A stretch of DNA of 64,000 bases from Polyodon spathula (taxonomy: Eukaryota > Chordata > Actinopteri > Acipenseriformes > Polyodontidae), in NCBI RefSeq assembly GCF_017654505.1, contig NC_054541.1:46076486-46140485 (forward strand), written 5' to 3'. The position numbers were made by a program, and so were the translations under genes. Of the stretch, positions 1 to 12,143 are shown piece by piece. The stretch's first letter is position 1. Every line of letters begins with the position of its first letter. The notes under the pieces were generated by a model. That model saw only the letters and a program-made list of their open reading frames with translations, made no database searches and was not told the origin of the DNA.

Positions 1-176
1 TAAGGTGTGTGTTTTTATTTTATTTTTTTTCACAACTTTTTTTTTACATTTTTAAATTGCATTACCTGCCTCAGGATGTCTTCACATGTAACTGCATGTA
101 CCTCTCAGAACTGCATTTCATATCATCCTCATGTGAGCAGGAGGATGATGGGAAATATAGTTCCAAGAGATCCAAT

Positions 177-259
177 AATTAAAACAATACACGCACCTTA
201 CGTAAACAGCTGTAGCAACACATGGGAACATGTAACACAATAAAATAAAAAGGTCCTTA
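177..259. mobile_element. Partial copy of the TTAA foldback element
   Basis: The sequence from AATTAAAACAATACACGCAC to AAAAAGGTCCTTA matches the core and right arm of the element at 13.08-13.23 kb with few differences. It diverges where the terminal AGGGTATAT complement should be, and the left arm is absent. The stretch 1-176 shows no other recognisable feature. Confidence 0.7.
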
Positions 260-690
260 CCCAATACCCATTAAGTGTGCATATTGTGACAGAAAAAAAA
301 CACCCAAGCATTTTGGAAAGTACCTGAAAACAATAATTTCATACAGTATCTAAAACACAAAAGCCTTGAAAAAAGCGATTTCAGGTTATCTCGAAAATAC
401 CTAAAAATAAGCACCGAAAAATGAAATGAATAAAAACCGAAAAAGAGAAGCCCTATTCGTAATATATGCAGCTCATTATGAGTAAATTATTTTATGAAGA
501 TTAAGAAACATTTTCATTAAACATGTATTTACAATATTGAATTATAACACATTAACATTTATTACAACTGATTACATTTCAGTAGCTAGATCATTCCCTA
601 AATCTTCTATTCACAGATGCCAGCTCTGAGAAAAAAGTTAGTTTGAATGAAGTTGACATTGTTTTCTCTGAGCAAAATAACCTGATTAAG

Positions 691-704
691 CATGCATGCA
701 TGCA

Positions 705-766
<62 letters not shown>
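691..766. repeat. Microsatellite (ATGC)n followed by (AT)n
   Basis: About 19 bp of ATGC repeats pass directly into about 57 bp of uninterrupted AT dinucleotides. Confidence 0.97.
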
Positions 767-767
<1 letters not shown>

Positions 768-2129
768 CATATATCCGTCATCTTTCCTTCGCATTCACAG
801 GCAGTAGAAAGGAAGGAAACAACACGCTTGATTCAAGTTCAGTTGCTTTAATTACTCAGAGACCACTGCTCTGTTTGCTTCACAGCAATCCTGGAACAGT
901 AACCAGCTTTCAGAACACACACACATAATTGCCGTCACAGCGCCCTCTTATAATGTAGCTCCACCCTGTTATTCTAATCAGGTACCGGAGCTTACACACA
1001 TCCCATTGGTCCTCAGCCGTACACCATGCCCAATGGGCAATAACGGGGGGACACAGAAAACATCACACATGCAGGCTACAGACACAGACAGTCGACCAGC
1101 AACTGCAGGGAATACAGAGGGGGAAAGGAAGACAATACAACAGGAATTACAAAACAGTGCACAAGACAATTACATAGATGCATGGATCGCTACTATATAT
1201 ATATATATGTCAACTATATATATATGTCAACTTCTCATTCTAATTCATAGCAGTTTTACAAAGAATACAACCCATCAAGGTCAAGTGCTTGGCTCAGAGT
1301 CAGACACTTAGTTTGTGGCTCAGCTGGGATCTGAACCCAAAATCTCTTATCTTGAATACTGATTACGGATGTGCAACTCCTGAATTTGTATTCACTTGTT
1401 ACTTAAAAATCACTAAATGGCAGTGGCTTCACATCCTTCTATAGAGATCAAGTGTGGCGTTTAAACCACAATTAACAAGACAAGAGTTTAATTAATGATA
1501 TCTGTATTTTTTTGTCTATTCTCAATCATTTTCAAAGGAGTTTTTGATATACAGCCGATTTTCAATATGAATTTCAAGGGCACAGCAAAAAAAACTTGTA
1601 TTATCAGGAATGGATGGTTGCAGATACCTGACCAGCTGTGGCCGTTTCTCAGCAGAGCATTTCACTGCAATACTTTGCAAATTAAGGTATACAAATGCAT
1701 GCAATTCAAGTGCTATCTAAGTATAGCCCCATTACACTGGAAAAATACAGAATTATTATGCAATCCTACGGCAGAGTGATGTCGGAATTGTTTGCTGTTA
1801 ACACACTTAAGATGTCTGTTACTATAGTACTCAACGTTATTATTTTTTTTAAGTAGTCCTCGTTCTTAAAAATCTCACAGGACCTAGGTAGAGGAGCTTC
1901 AATATAAAATAGTGCTTGAATTGCACCTATTTATACTGCATCAGATCAGCAGTGCAGCAGCTTCGTACAGATGGAATGTTCAAATGTGTGTGCCTCCTTT
2001 CCAGCTGGTTGCGTAATTACAAAAATAAAATAATGTGGGGCTTCAATTCCAACACAGAATTACACACCCCAGTCGATAATAACGCCTATGGGCAGCTACT
2101 CTTTATATGCATAACTCAAATTAAATTAA

Positions 2130-2174
<45 letters not shown>

Positions 2175-3397
2175 GCATTCATATTCAGCATTTTGATAAT
2201 TTAATACTTTTTTTAAAATATTGTATTCAGTGCACAGTTTGCATTTTAGACAACGCAATGCGTGTGGTAAACGCACAGCTAAGGGCACTATACAGTAAGG
2301 TGTATTTGTACACTAAACACAGGGTTGAACAGAGTCCAACTGAAGAAGAAATCCAGCACTACAAATAAATACATATTATCAGTTGAAAAAGTACTGTATG
2401 ATATTCACAAACCTGTATGGCATGTTTCGAGAATAACATTTATAATTTCTTAGAAAGAGATGGAGAGTTGAGGGGGAAGCAAGTCTTTCTGTGTTCAGAA
2501 AAGCATGTACTGCTTTGTGGACACACATCGTGGACCCTAATCTGTTCTCACTTCACCTGCCCAAAATCAGCAGGCAACTTAGTGCTGAGCTGAATGGCAG
2601 GGGGTGGGGGGGTTCCAGTCAGCATTTCAAAATAAATCAATACAGTCCAACATGAGTCACCTTGTGACACAGAGAGGTAAAACCACTGGCACAGATGACT
2701 GGCTTTCTCAGGGGAACAGATGCATTGCTGGCATGCTGGGCTGCAGTCATTGCTGTATTTAATTGAATATGCCAACATAGGAGAATAACATCTTAATATT
2801 TTATAAGGTCTTAAGTGTATCACTATAAAATGTGTGCTGTGTCCCATCGTGTAATCAAAATGGATGTGCATCACAACAAATCAATTACAGTACCTGTGTG
2901 AAATAATTTGATAGTCTTTCAATCTGTTTATTTTTTTCAATTCCAGTTCTTGCCACAATAAAGCAGTGTCTCAAGGTGCAAGAGTGTTTTTAAGTAAATG
3001 AGTGAATTAAAAATACATTAGATTTGGTGTACTTAGCTAATTAGGTCCCTATTGCAAGCCATAACAATCAATAAGCTTACCATAATGGAAAAACAGTATT
3101 TTATTTCAATAACAGCAGAAACAAGTCAGTTATGACAGAATCATTAAACCAAAGGACTAATAGTGCCGAGACCAGGTATTGAACTTTTTTTTTGAAGTTT
3201 TCTAACTGTATAGTGACACTGTATAGAGAGCTTTCCTTGATTATATTCTACAATAATGATCTAATTATGTTTTACATTCACTGGATAAATAGGTTTTTAT
3301 TTGATTAGTGGAAACTGAAATCAGTGAATCTCAAAAAATACAGTATGTGGTTTTTTTTGTAGCTCGTCTCCTACAGGAATGTAAGTGAGTGTGGCTT
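767..3397. other. Intergenic, no gene seen
   Basis: Apart from the TTA run, this stretch has only short AT-rich frames without protein-like content. A patch near 1,275-1,345 (GGCTCAGCTGGGATCTGAAC) resembles common dispersed repeats. Nothing else could be supported. Confidence 0.6.
2131..2174. repeat. Microsatellite (TTA)n
   Basis: About 44 bp of uninterrupted TTA units; it creates a poly-Tyr frame that is not a gene. Confidence 0.97.
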
Positions 3398-3968
3398 TGT
3401 GTCCCGGGGAAGGCTGGTCTGCACCCTTTGAAATATTAGACACAGACACAATACCGCAAGTTAAGCGCTTTTCCCACATTTTCATTATAAACAACAAATC
3501 AAAACAAACATAACACAGGAACAAAATAAAGGTTATTTTGTTAAAATTAAACACATCCAAGACACTGAACCCCAAAACAAAACTCCTCAAATTAAACACA
3601 TCCAAAACTATGAACCCCAAAACAAAACTCCTCAAATTAAACACATCCAAAACACTGAACCCCAAAACAAAACTCCTCAAATTAAACACATCCAAAACAC
3701 TGAACCCCAAAACAAAACTCTCTTCTCTTCTCTTCTCTCTCCTACACATTCTCACAATCAAACAATTCTCCCTTCCTTTTATACCAGGTGGCCAGGAGAT
3801 GGTTGACAATTAATATTTCAGTCAATCACCACCTGGTCACATTCCACAGTTTTCCACTCACACACAATCAAACAATGAATTAAACAATTACTCATCATTC
3901 AAACAATCAAACTGATGTGGCCCCCAGCCACTGAACTCTAACTCACTCACACATGTGCTCTCCCACAC
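3398..3968 (-). mobile_element. LTR-like block, family A (third, diverged copy)
   Basis: The left edge TGTGTCCCGGGGAAGGCTGG resembles the left edges of the other two copies. On the minus strand a GGTATAAAAGG box follows an inverted repeat (3,783-3,791 with 3,829-3,837). Part of the A-rich half is expanded as a 45-bp tandem repeat. The right boundary near CTCTCCCACA is approximate and no target duplication was found. Confidence 0.5.
3542..3719. repeat. 45-bp tandem repeat, about 4 copies
   Basis: The unit contains AAATTAAACACATCCAAAAC and continues ACTGAACCCCAAAACAAAAC and TCCTC. Copies differ at a few positions (AGACACTG, AAACTATG). Because 45 is a multiple of three it leaves frames open on both strands, which explains the repetitive reading frames there; these are not genes. 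It lies in the part of an LTR-like block that would be downstream of the TATA box. Confidence 0.92.
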
Positions 3969-6253
3969 ACCTGCACACCCCCATGGGTACAGCCTATGCT
4001 TTACCACAGTGAGACTATGTGGTTCTTCAAGACTGATTGTGGGGTAGTGGGGAAGCACATATTGTTTCAGCACTCAATGGAGCATGTGTGAGCTTCAGGG
4101 CACTGTGCAACACAAATAAATATAAAAACCTAAGCTACAGCATTGTCAGTGGCAAAATCTGGTTAAGGAATCCAATATGCAATGTTTTTAGACAGAAATA
4201 GGACACCTGACAAAAAAATAAAATAAATAAATAAATAAATACATAGAAACCAGTAGAAATTCTAACCTCAGGCAAAACAAGCATCATTTGTTGTAAAGAT
4301 CTTAGATTAGAATTTAAAAATGTCATGCATGTAACTAATCCAGTATATATATCTTTATATATATATATATCTTTTTTAGTGAATTTGATCCAGGGTGACT
4401 CATTTATTGCTTTTACCCAACCAAGCTCATCGCACAGATTACAGCTATGGAGAGATAAGCGCAGCAGGAGGCTCACATGGATGCATGATTATGTTTTCTT
4501 CTGACATTTTAATAAATGTTTCAGCCCACGGTCGACAGCGATTATCTTCGTTCTTTAAAATGTCATATATTAATAATGCACTGTATCATTTATGATGACT
4601 CTTACAAGGGTTAATATAACCCTAGCTATCCTGCCTAATGCTCTATTAATAAATGACACATAACCCCCAAGAAGCTGCCTGCATTATTTATATCATTCAA
4701 CATGCATCAACCCATAGGGCATGGGCGACTTCACACACTATACTGATAATGATTTGTGGAAGAGGACCATCAACCCCAAAACTGCTGTCTGGAGAATCAA
4801 ACCTTCTAAAAAAAGGGTGTTGAATCACTTTAACTTGTCCATGGGTCCCTGACAATGATCAGTTGAGATCGTAACATCTACCAAGTCAGTAATACTTACT
4901 GTGGATAAGAAATATATTTTAGTGTAGCATATAAGCAAATGTTCAAATACTATGTTTATTCCTGTATTATTACACTGACCAAAACATAATGGGCTTGCCC
5001 CAGATGCAACGGTATTCGTTGTATGCGCTGAAACGGTATTCTGAAGACATGTCCTGCGCCGTTATATAGTGACTGCCTCATCATCATATGTCAACAAAAA
5101 TTTCGGGGTATGGTATCATTAACATATTCACTGAAGCGATTCTAATGACAGCGCGATGGGGTCCGAGATAGACAACTGAGCACTGTGTCAAGACCCACTG
5201 AAATCAGGTTTATTTAGTGGCGCAATCATGAACTTTAAGAATTGAACACACTATAAAAAGCAAAGGAGTCCTAAGTAGCAACTGTGTGTGCTTGGACTGA
5301 TATAGAAAAAGGAAATCAATGAAAGAAAAGTAAAAGAAAAGAAAAAACCTAAGATGAAAAAACAACAAAACCTAAGAAACTAACAATATTATTCATAAAT
5401 TAATAATAAACACAAATATGAATAAAAAAAAAAAAAAACTATTTTGCAGATACAGTGGAGTACTCAGTTTATTTTCACAAGGACAGTAGCAATTTATTTT
5501 TATGGCAATAATTACGAGTGAAAATATTTACCATTATGTACAGTATATGGAGAGCAACATAAAAGGAGTGTCACTACTGTATCTGTATGTGTGTTGCAGG
5601 TGTGCATTAGCACGTTATTATTGATTTATTTTTATTTGTGCTTGTTCACTTGTATATATTTTGTTTCATTCATCACAATATGATTTTGTATTTCACAGTG
5701 CACTATTTATGATTGATTGCGTGCTATTTTGCTTTTGTATTTTATTTTATTTAATTGCTCTAATGATTTGAATCACGGCACTTGTCTGGACGGTATCCCC
5801 ACTTATTAACAATAATCAAGTGTGCTGTTTCTGAAGCGCACTTCCACACGTGGGTCTTTAATTAATTTGAATTGACTCAGGGTTTTAAAAAAGAGAGACG
5901 CGGACAGAGACAAGAAGAGACGGGGAGAGACACAAGGAGACATGAACGGAGAAACAGAGACTGAAAACAAATTAAACCAAACTTGAAAGAAAGAAAGCAA
6001 GAAAGAAACAAAGATGAGCGTCCTGATTGTATGAAGCCACTATTTCTAAGAAACAGAGAGAACCACACAGATCCGCACCTGACAGAATTTGTACAAGGGG
6101 GGATGCCGCTGCCACTGTTAGAACAAGCCAGGCACCAACTGAGAGGAGAGTGCTGAGCGCATTGTTCAAGGCGGATTGAACATTTAGAGGGGAAAAGGCT
6201 GATATACCTCCCCCCTCACTAAATTAAGTGTTCAGTCTTTCCCTCTTTTCACT
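3969..6253. other. Intergenic, no gene seen
   Basis: AT-rich DNA with an A-rich block near 5,310-5,440 and a purine-rich GAGAGACA-like block at 5,885-6,060 that precedes the Gypsy remnant and could be part of its leader. No LTR was recognised here. Confidence 0.55.
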
Positions 6254-8870
6254 GTGGTTGCTTATAAACAAGCATGTGTTATATTAAGTTTTCTGGAAAT
6301 GGAAGCCAGAGGAGAAATTTTGATTCTAGCTGAGGCTGACAGGATAAATAAAGTACAATTTTTTTCAATCTTAGATCAATTAAATGGCGATAAGACCCCT
6401 GCCTCTGCTTTGCGGTCCTCATTTTTCAACTGCAAGCAAACCCCAAGAAAAAACAAGGGCTTTCATTCGCCGGTTGCATGAGCTTTTTTACAGGTTGGAA
6501 CAGCTAGACCCCAGAGGACTGCAACAAGAGGATATGTTGTTGAGGGAACTGGTGGTTCTCGACACTTAATCTAGCCAGTGGTTATTGGCAGGTTGGTATG
6601 GACCCTCATGATCAAGAAAAGACTGCCTTCCCCACCCCTTTCAGCTTATATGAGTTTGAGCAAATGCCTTTTGGCTTATGTAATGTGCCCGCCACATTTC
6701 AGTATTTGAAGCAACGCTGCTTAAATAATCAAGCCTCTGACTCCTTATTAATCTATTTGGATGATGTAATTGTTTATTCTGTAGATTTTGATTCTCATTT
6801 GAGACATGTAGATGCAGTGTTTGAAAAACTGAGTACGTAAGGGCTAAGCTGCGACAAAAGAAATGTCATTTTCTGCTGCCAGAGGTTTCCTACCTGGGAC
6901 ATGTGGTGAGTCGAGAGGGTGTAAAACCTGATCGATCTAAACTGGCAGTGGTAGAAGATTGGCCACCACCCCATACTGCAGCTGAGGTATGTTCCTTTTT
7001 AGGATTTACGTGATAATTACAGGAGATTTATTCTAAAATCTGCATCTATTGTGGGGCCATTGCCAGCCTTATTAGTTGGGAAACAGGTTGAGAACAGAAG
7101 AGAACTCCAGGAGCCAGTGCTGTGGACTGATGCCTGTGAAGGAGCTTTTAAAGAATTAAAACAGATGTTGCTTTCAGCTCCAATATTGGCCTTTGTTGAC
7201 TTTTCGCTCCCTTTTGTAGCCTGTACTGTTGCCAGCAAAAAAGGGTTGGGAGCTGTCCTTTCACAGCTGCAAGATGGGAAAGAATGGGTAATCACCTATG
7301 CAAGTCGTACCTTACACCCCATGAGAAGAACAATGCAAACTATAGTTCATTTAAACTAGAACTGTTAGCATTAAAATGGGTTGTCTCTGAAAAATTCAAT
7401 GACTATCTGCTAGGAGCTAAGTTTACAGTATATACAGACAACAATCCACTGGTTCATTTGAATAAAGCCCAGTTACGAGCAACTGAACAATGCTGGGTGT
7501 CCCTACTTGCCAACTTTCAGTTTGATGTTCAGTATAGAGCAGGCAAGAATAATATTAATGCTGATGTGCCTTCCTGGTTAACAGCAGAATATCCATGAGA
7601 CGAGCCATTAGAGGAATCCCAGGATGGTCTAGAAATTCCAGCTTCAGCAAATATCCATGGAAGTTGTGCAGGCTTGCTGTTCTGGAGCTGTTTGAGAGAG
7701 CAGAACCACTGAAGAGTATCCTGCGTCTTGGGGACGGACCCCTGGCTTGTGGAGACAAGCTTAGAAAGAAGATGGTCTGGTAAGCAGAGTTTGCTATTTT
7801 TTTATCATCTGGAACTCCCTACCCCATTGGACTGCCAGAGGATGATTGCAGAATTGAAGCAAATTCTTCAACAGCGGTCTCTGTTGGAATATCAAGAAGG
7901 AGTGCTGTGTCGATGACTCTTGGACCCTGCAACAAATTGTAGCCCCCAAGTATATATGGAAGGAGATTTAGCAAGAGTACCATGAATGGCTGGGACATTT
8001 AGGGTTAGAGAAAATCCATTTTTCTGGACAAAGATGGAAAAACAGATGCAAGATTGGCACAAGGCTTGCTCTCGTATATTACAGAAGTCCCCTTGTGTCA
8101 AGAACCCCCTAATAGTCCTATTCGACTGGTCCCAATTGTGGCTAATGCCCAACTTGAAACTGATGTCCTTGATTTCTTGACTCTTAGCAGACCTATTGAT
8201 GCATATCAGAATATTTTGGTTATCACCAATCTGTTTACCGAGTTTGCATGGGCTATACCAATAACTGACCATACAGCATTGACCACTGTTCGGGTGTTGT
8301 GGCGAACTGTGATTCAACAATTTGGATGTCCCCAGCGGTTCTATTTGGACCATGGGCCAACTTTGAGTCTCAGTTAATTAAAGAACTGTGCCAGTGTTAT
8401 GGTATATAAATGAGTCAGACCTCCCTATATCACCCAGAGGGAAATGAGACCTTTGAATGTTTTAATCAGACTTTGTTAAATTTTATTGGAACACTTAAAG
8501 ACAACAAGAAAATGCAATGGCCAGACAATCTCCCAGAACTTATCCATGCTTATAATAATTGTGTTCATTGCTCAACAGGATACTCTCCATTTTTTTAATG
8601 TTTGGCAGGCATGCCTGTGCACCAGTGGATCTTGTCATGGGGACTACCAAAGAGTAGTTGTTCCAAAGTCCAGATGACTAGGTGTGACGGCACCTTGAAC
8701 AGTTAAGTTATGCCTACGACCAAGCTGGGAAAAAGATGGGAAAGACAGCAGAAGCTTCCAAACAGCATTACAACAAGAAAGCCAAAGATGTCCCTTTTTT
8801 GCCTGACCATTGAGTCCTAATGAGAGCAAAGAGATTGCAACAGTCAGTTTACAGTAAGCTCCCCATGGAC
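6254..8870 (+). pseudogene. Ty3/Gypsy LTR-retrotransposon remnant (gag fragment, RT, RNase H, integrase)
   Basis: Several broken frames in one order match a Gypsy polyprotein. A gag-like piece lies at 6,298-6,569. Reverse transcriptase follows at 6,598-6,840 with MPFGLCNVPATFQ and LIYLDDVIVYS (the YLDD catalytic box). RNase H lies at 7,051-7,600 with VYTDNNPLVHL and a degraded NADVPSWL where Gypsy elements have a DADALSR-like motif. A GHLGLEKIH piece at about 7,990 resembles the integrase zinc-binding region. Integrase core pieces lie at 8,190-8,600, including LYHPEGNETFECFNQTL. Stops and frameshifts between the parts show it is dead. The order RT, RNase H, integrase separates it from Copia. 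No flanking LTR pair was recognised, and a protease was not seen. Confidence 0.88.
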
Positions 8871-10410
8871 ATATACCTTTCCTAAGTTAAACCACTTGTA
8901 AAAAAATGAAATGATGTTTTACTGAATAAGGAGCACTTGTAGACAATCCCTTGATTGGTCATAATTGACAGGCTCAACAGTACTCAACACATCACAATCA
9001 TTTACAGGGAAAAGTATGTCGATCTATGGTGTATTTCTTATCCCACACTGTTGAACCATTGTGCCTGCAGGGGATATAGTGAAGGCAGACTTCGTTATTG
9101 TTTGTATGCATATATCTAGAAAAGCGCTTGCTCAATTGTCACATAACATGCTATGGATATTTTTAAACAAGTTATATCATGTATCATAATCTCTGGCATA
9201 TGGAGGCTACCTAGAGAACCACTTCTCCAATTGTGAACACATTATTGAATATATCACACTCATCTCTGGGTATATGGTACCGCAACACTTGTCATTTTAA
9301 AATGTTTTCATTTGGGTGTCATTCCCAGTGCTGTAGGAAGATGTGGGTCTCTTCTAAGGAGCTGTTTGATACTTTAATCTAAAAGCTTAACCAGCATGAA
9401 GATGCTCTTTAAACAAAACGTAGTATCAACCGCAATGTGTCACAAGACATTGACACCACTGTTTCCAAAGCTGAAATGAGCTCAACTGCATGGTGTAAAT
9501 GTAGCTCCACAATCAATTCACAGTTTAATTGAACAGGGCCCAGGATGTCTATTGTGCATATAATGACAGGTTTGGGAAGTTACAGGGAGAAAAATAAATG
9601 GACTCACAAACCACCGGGAACCATTGTAATAGCAAACACATGCCATTGGGGGTATCTGAAAGAAGCATTACGTTTGTATCACACGTTAGACATAGAAAAA
9701 AACCTGCCTGAACTGTTGGAATAACTCTTCTATTTTCTCTGCATGATCTGAAAAAGCAAAAACAAGGTCAGGCTCTATCCATGTCTTCATTGGGGTCTTG
9801 AATGCTAAATGGTTTTGACATGTAACGCTTTTCTTTAATCAATGCATGCTGGACCATATTTTACTCTAATCTTTAATTCAAAGGAGAAAATCCCATGTCA
9901 ATGTTACAAATTAAGAGGGGAAAAAGAGTACTCAGGCATTTTGCCACATAAGCCTAGGTTTGAATGCAGCTTAGGATGAAATTAATGGTTTCTCTGGAGT
10001 CCCTCATCACACAAAACCCAATATACCTAATTTAGCACAATTGAGCAGAACTGAACATCTCTGCTCATTACAAGGTTATAGACCAAGGATTGAATAGCAG
10101 GGTGGAGGTTCAGTTCTGGATTCAGGAGCATCAGTGAAGTGCTGTGTGAAAGCTTACATAGCAATCCTATATACAGGGGCTGTTTGGAGCGGCACCACAA
10201 AATGAATACACCCCAACACAAGATTAATATTCCCCTTCCTGGTTATACTCTTGAAGATAATGAATGACAGACAAATATTCTACTTTCCCAATTAATGTAC
10301 TTTAATGCTAAATACAGTTAATTCATCTTTAAACTAGAACACAAATATATACAGTACATCATTTAAGTAAGACAATGTAGAAATATAGGTCCCCAATGGC
10401 TCAACTAGTA
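8871..10410. other. Intergenic, no gene seen
   Basis: No protein-like frame, repeat array or LTR was recognised. The downstream LTR expected for the Gypsy remnant was looked for and not found. Confidence 0.55.
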
Positions 10411-10411
10411 A

Positions 10412-10447
<36 letters not shown>

Positions 10448-10470
10448 TAATAATATAATAATAATAATAT
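10411..10470. repeat. Microsatellite (AAT)n, imperfect
   Basis: AAT units with two small interruptions, abutting the dispersed repeat at 10,481. Confidence 0.95.
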
Positions 10471-10480
10471 CTTAATTTTT

Positions 10481-10745
10481 ATATAGCGCCTTTTCATAGT
10501 GGAGCACCATCACAAAGTGCTTTACAGAGGTACGCTATGAACTGTGCATCAGATGCAGAGTCACTTACAATAAGACATTGATTTAACATCTCATCCACAG
10601 GATGGCGCCCATCCTTCTGGTGGAGCACTATCACTGGCAAGTATGGTTTGAACCCACCTTTTGTGTGGCAATTGCCACCAAACTTACACAAACACCTTGA
10701 CCTTTGTACCCCTACTATTCACATGCTCAACAAATCCAGGTGGAG
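10481..10745. repeat. Dispersed repeat with TATAGCGCC edge (second type)
   Basis: This block shares the TATATAGCGCCTTTTC / CACAAAGTGCTTTACAG edge with the repeat at 20.1 kb and abuts an AAT microsatellite on its left, as repeats with AT-rich tails often do. The remainder differs from the 20.1-kb copy. No coding content was seen. Confidence 0.45.
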
Positions 10746-10847
10746 AGCTAGCAGGGCCGGACGTCCACCTGAAGCACTCCCCGATCCGTGAGGGGGCATT
10801 TTCAAATTGGGCCCGTTCAAGTTGGCCCCCAATTGGGCTTTTCATGT

Positions 10848-10866
10848 ACATATATATATATATAGT

Positions 10867-10905
<39 letters not shown>

Positions 10906-10928
10906 TATATATATATAATATATATATA
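10848..10928. repeat. Microsatellite (AT)n, interrupted
   Basis: TA/AT dinucleotides broken by AGTTATATT and AGATA. Confidence 0.95.
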
Positions 10929-11573
10929 GACGCACATAACATGCTAACTAATTCGTTACTCTTAACATGAATATGTAATATTCTGATTGTTTATAGAAGT
11001 TAACCACAGACAGGTGTTTGATTCCAAAATTATATATTTATATGAAATTCTGGAAATGTAAGCTGATTTTAATTTTGAACCAATCAGAGCTGCGTCTGTT
11101 TAAAGAAGTGGTTAAAACAATGGAATAAGCAGATTTAACCTGCACCTGAGCTAACATAACCTGAGAAGGATCCAGGGGCCTGAAAATGCTGTTGACAGGA
11201 GGAAGAAAACCTGACAGAAATAAAGTATGCAGAAGCACTTCCATTATGAGTAACTAACAGCAGTAGTAAATGTATTAATTTATTTAAATATATTATGTGC
11301 ATAAACCCATTTAAATGAAACATTGTTGTAAACTTAGGGTTTCCTGCCAAAATATCTGTCAATCTCCCTATTTAAACTTAAGTTATGCCTTTATTCTCTG
11401 TCTTGTGTTTTCATTTTGTCCCATGAATTATGTTTTTAAAGTAGAAAAGGATAAAAAATAAGATTATTTATATTTGTTATTTTATGCCCATGCTCTTTTG
11501 TCCAATAGGGTATTGCTAGTATCCCCGGAGTGCGGGCCAGCTCTCCTATCAGGGTTTTTTTCCTCTCCATTAA

Positions 11574-12139
11574 CCTTCCTATTAGGTTTTGGGTCTATTT
11601 GACCCAACTAGTTTCCAATTGGCTTAAATGCTATTTTTCTTTTAATTTTCTTAAGTTGGGGTCATAAACGTTATACATAGAAAACAGAACCGATGATGTT
11701 TATTTTTTTTTTTGGAACAGGTCATGTATACAGATAAGATGTTTCGGGCCACTGTGACCCATGGCATTTATCTATGTAGATTTGCATGCAGGAATAAAAC
11801 AAATTTCTTGAGTTTGTTATTTTATTATTATTATTATGTTTGTATTATTATCTCTGGAAATCTCCTGTCTGGAGATATTTATAAACAAAAAAACAAGCAA
11901 TATATATAACTAGAAGGCAGAGCCTAATTTTCTTAGTCAGTATTGCAACAGCATCTCACTGGTAAAGACATTCCAAAATGAAAAGCTCCCAGGCAGGCAG
12001 CTCCTGGACTAAAAGAACATAAAAGAGTAAAACCTTTGCAAATAAAAACATTTCATCAATTTAAGGCTGTTTAAATTAGTATGAATTGCATCGGGTCAAC
12101 ATGACCCAAAACATAACAATTCTGAACATAATAGGAGGG
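11574..12139. mobile_element. Non-autonomous piggyBac-type element (566 bp) with TTAA target sites
   Basis: TTAA flanks both ends (11,570-11,573 and 12,140-12,143). The right terminus, read inward on the minus strand, begins CCCTCCTATTATG; the left begins CCTTCCTATTAGG. Both then carry a subterminal TTTTGGGTC..TTGACCC palindrome. The left end lacks about 15 nt that the right end has between these motifs. TTAA plus CCC-starting termini is the piggyBac pattern. There is no transposase frame inside, only AT-rich filler with a short TTA run. Confidence 0.8.
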
Positions 12140-12143
12140 TTAA

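Noticed and set aside
1916..2368. 150-codon frame with a poly-Tyr run
   Set aside because: The run comes from a TTA microsatellite and the rest has no protein character.
3321..3809. 162-codon repeat protein with SFVLGFSVLDVFNL units
   Set aside because: The repeats come from a 45-bp tandem array whose unit length is a multiple of three; both strands stay open for that reason alone.
5885..6060. Ser/Phe-rich minus-strand membrane protein frames
   Set aside because: They are the complement of a purine-rich GAGA-type stretch read in three frames; composition alone explains them.
8190..8600. Domesticated integrase gene
   Set aside because: The integrase pieces are in different frames with stops between them and continue the order of the decayed Gypsy element.
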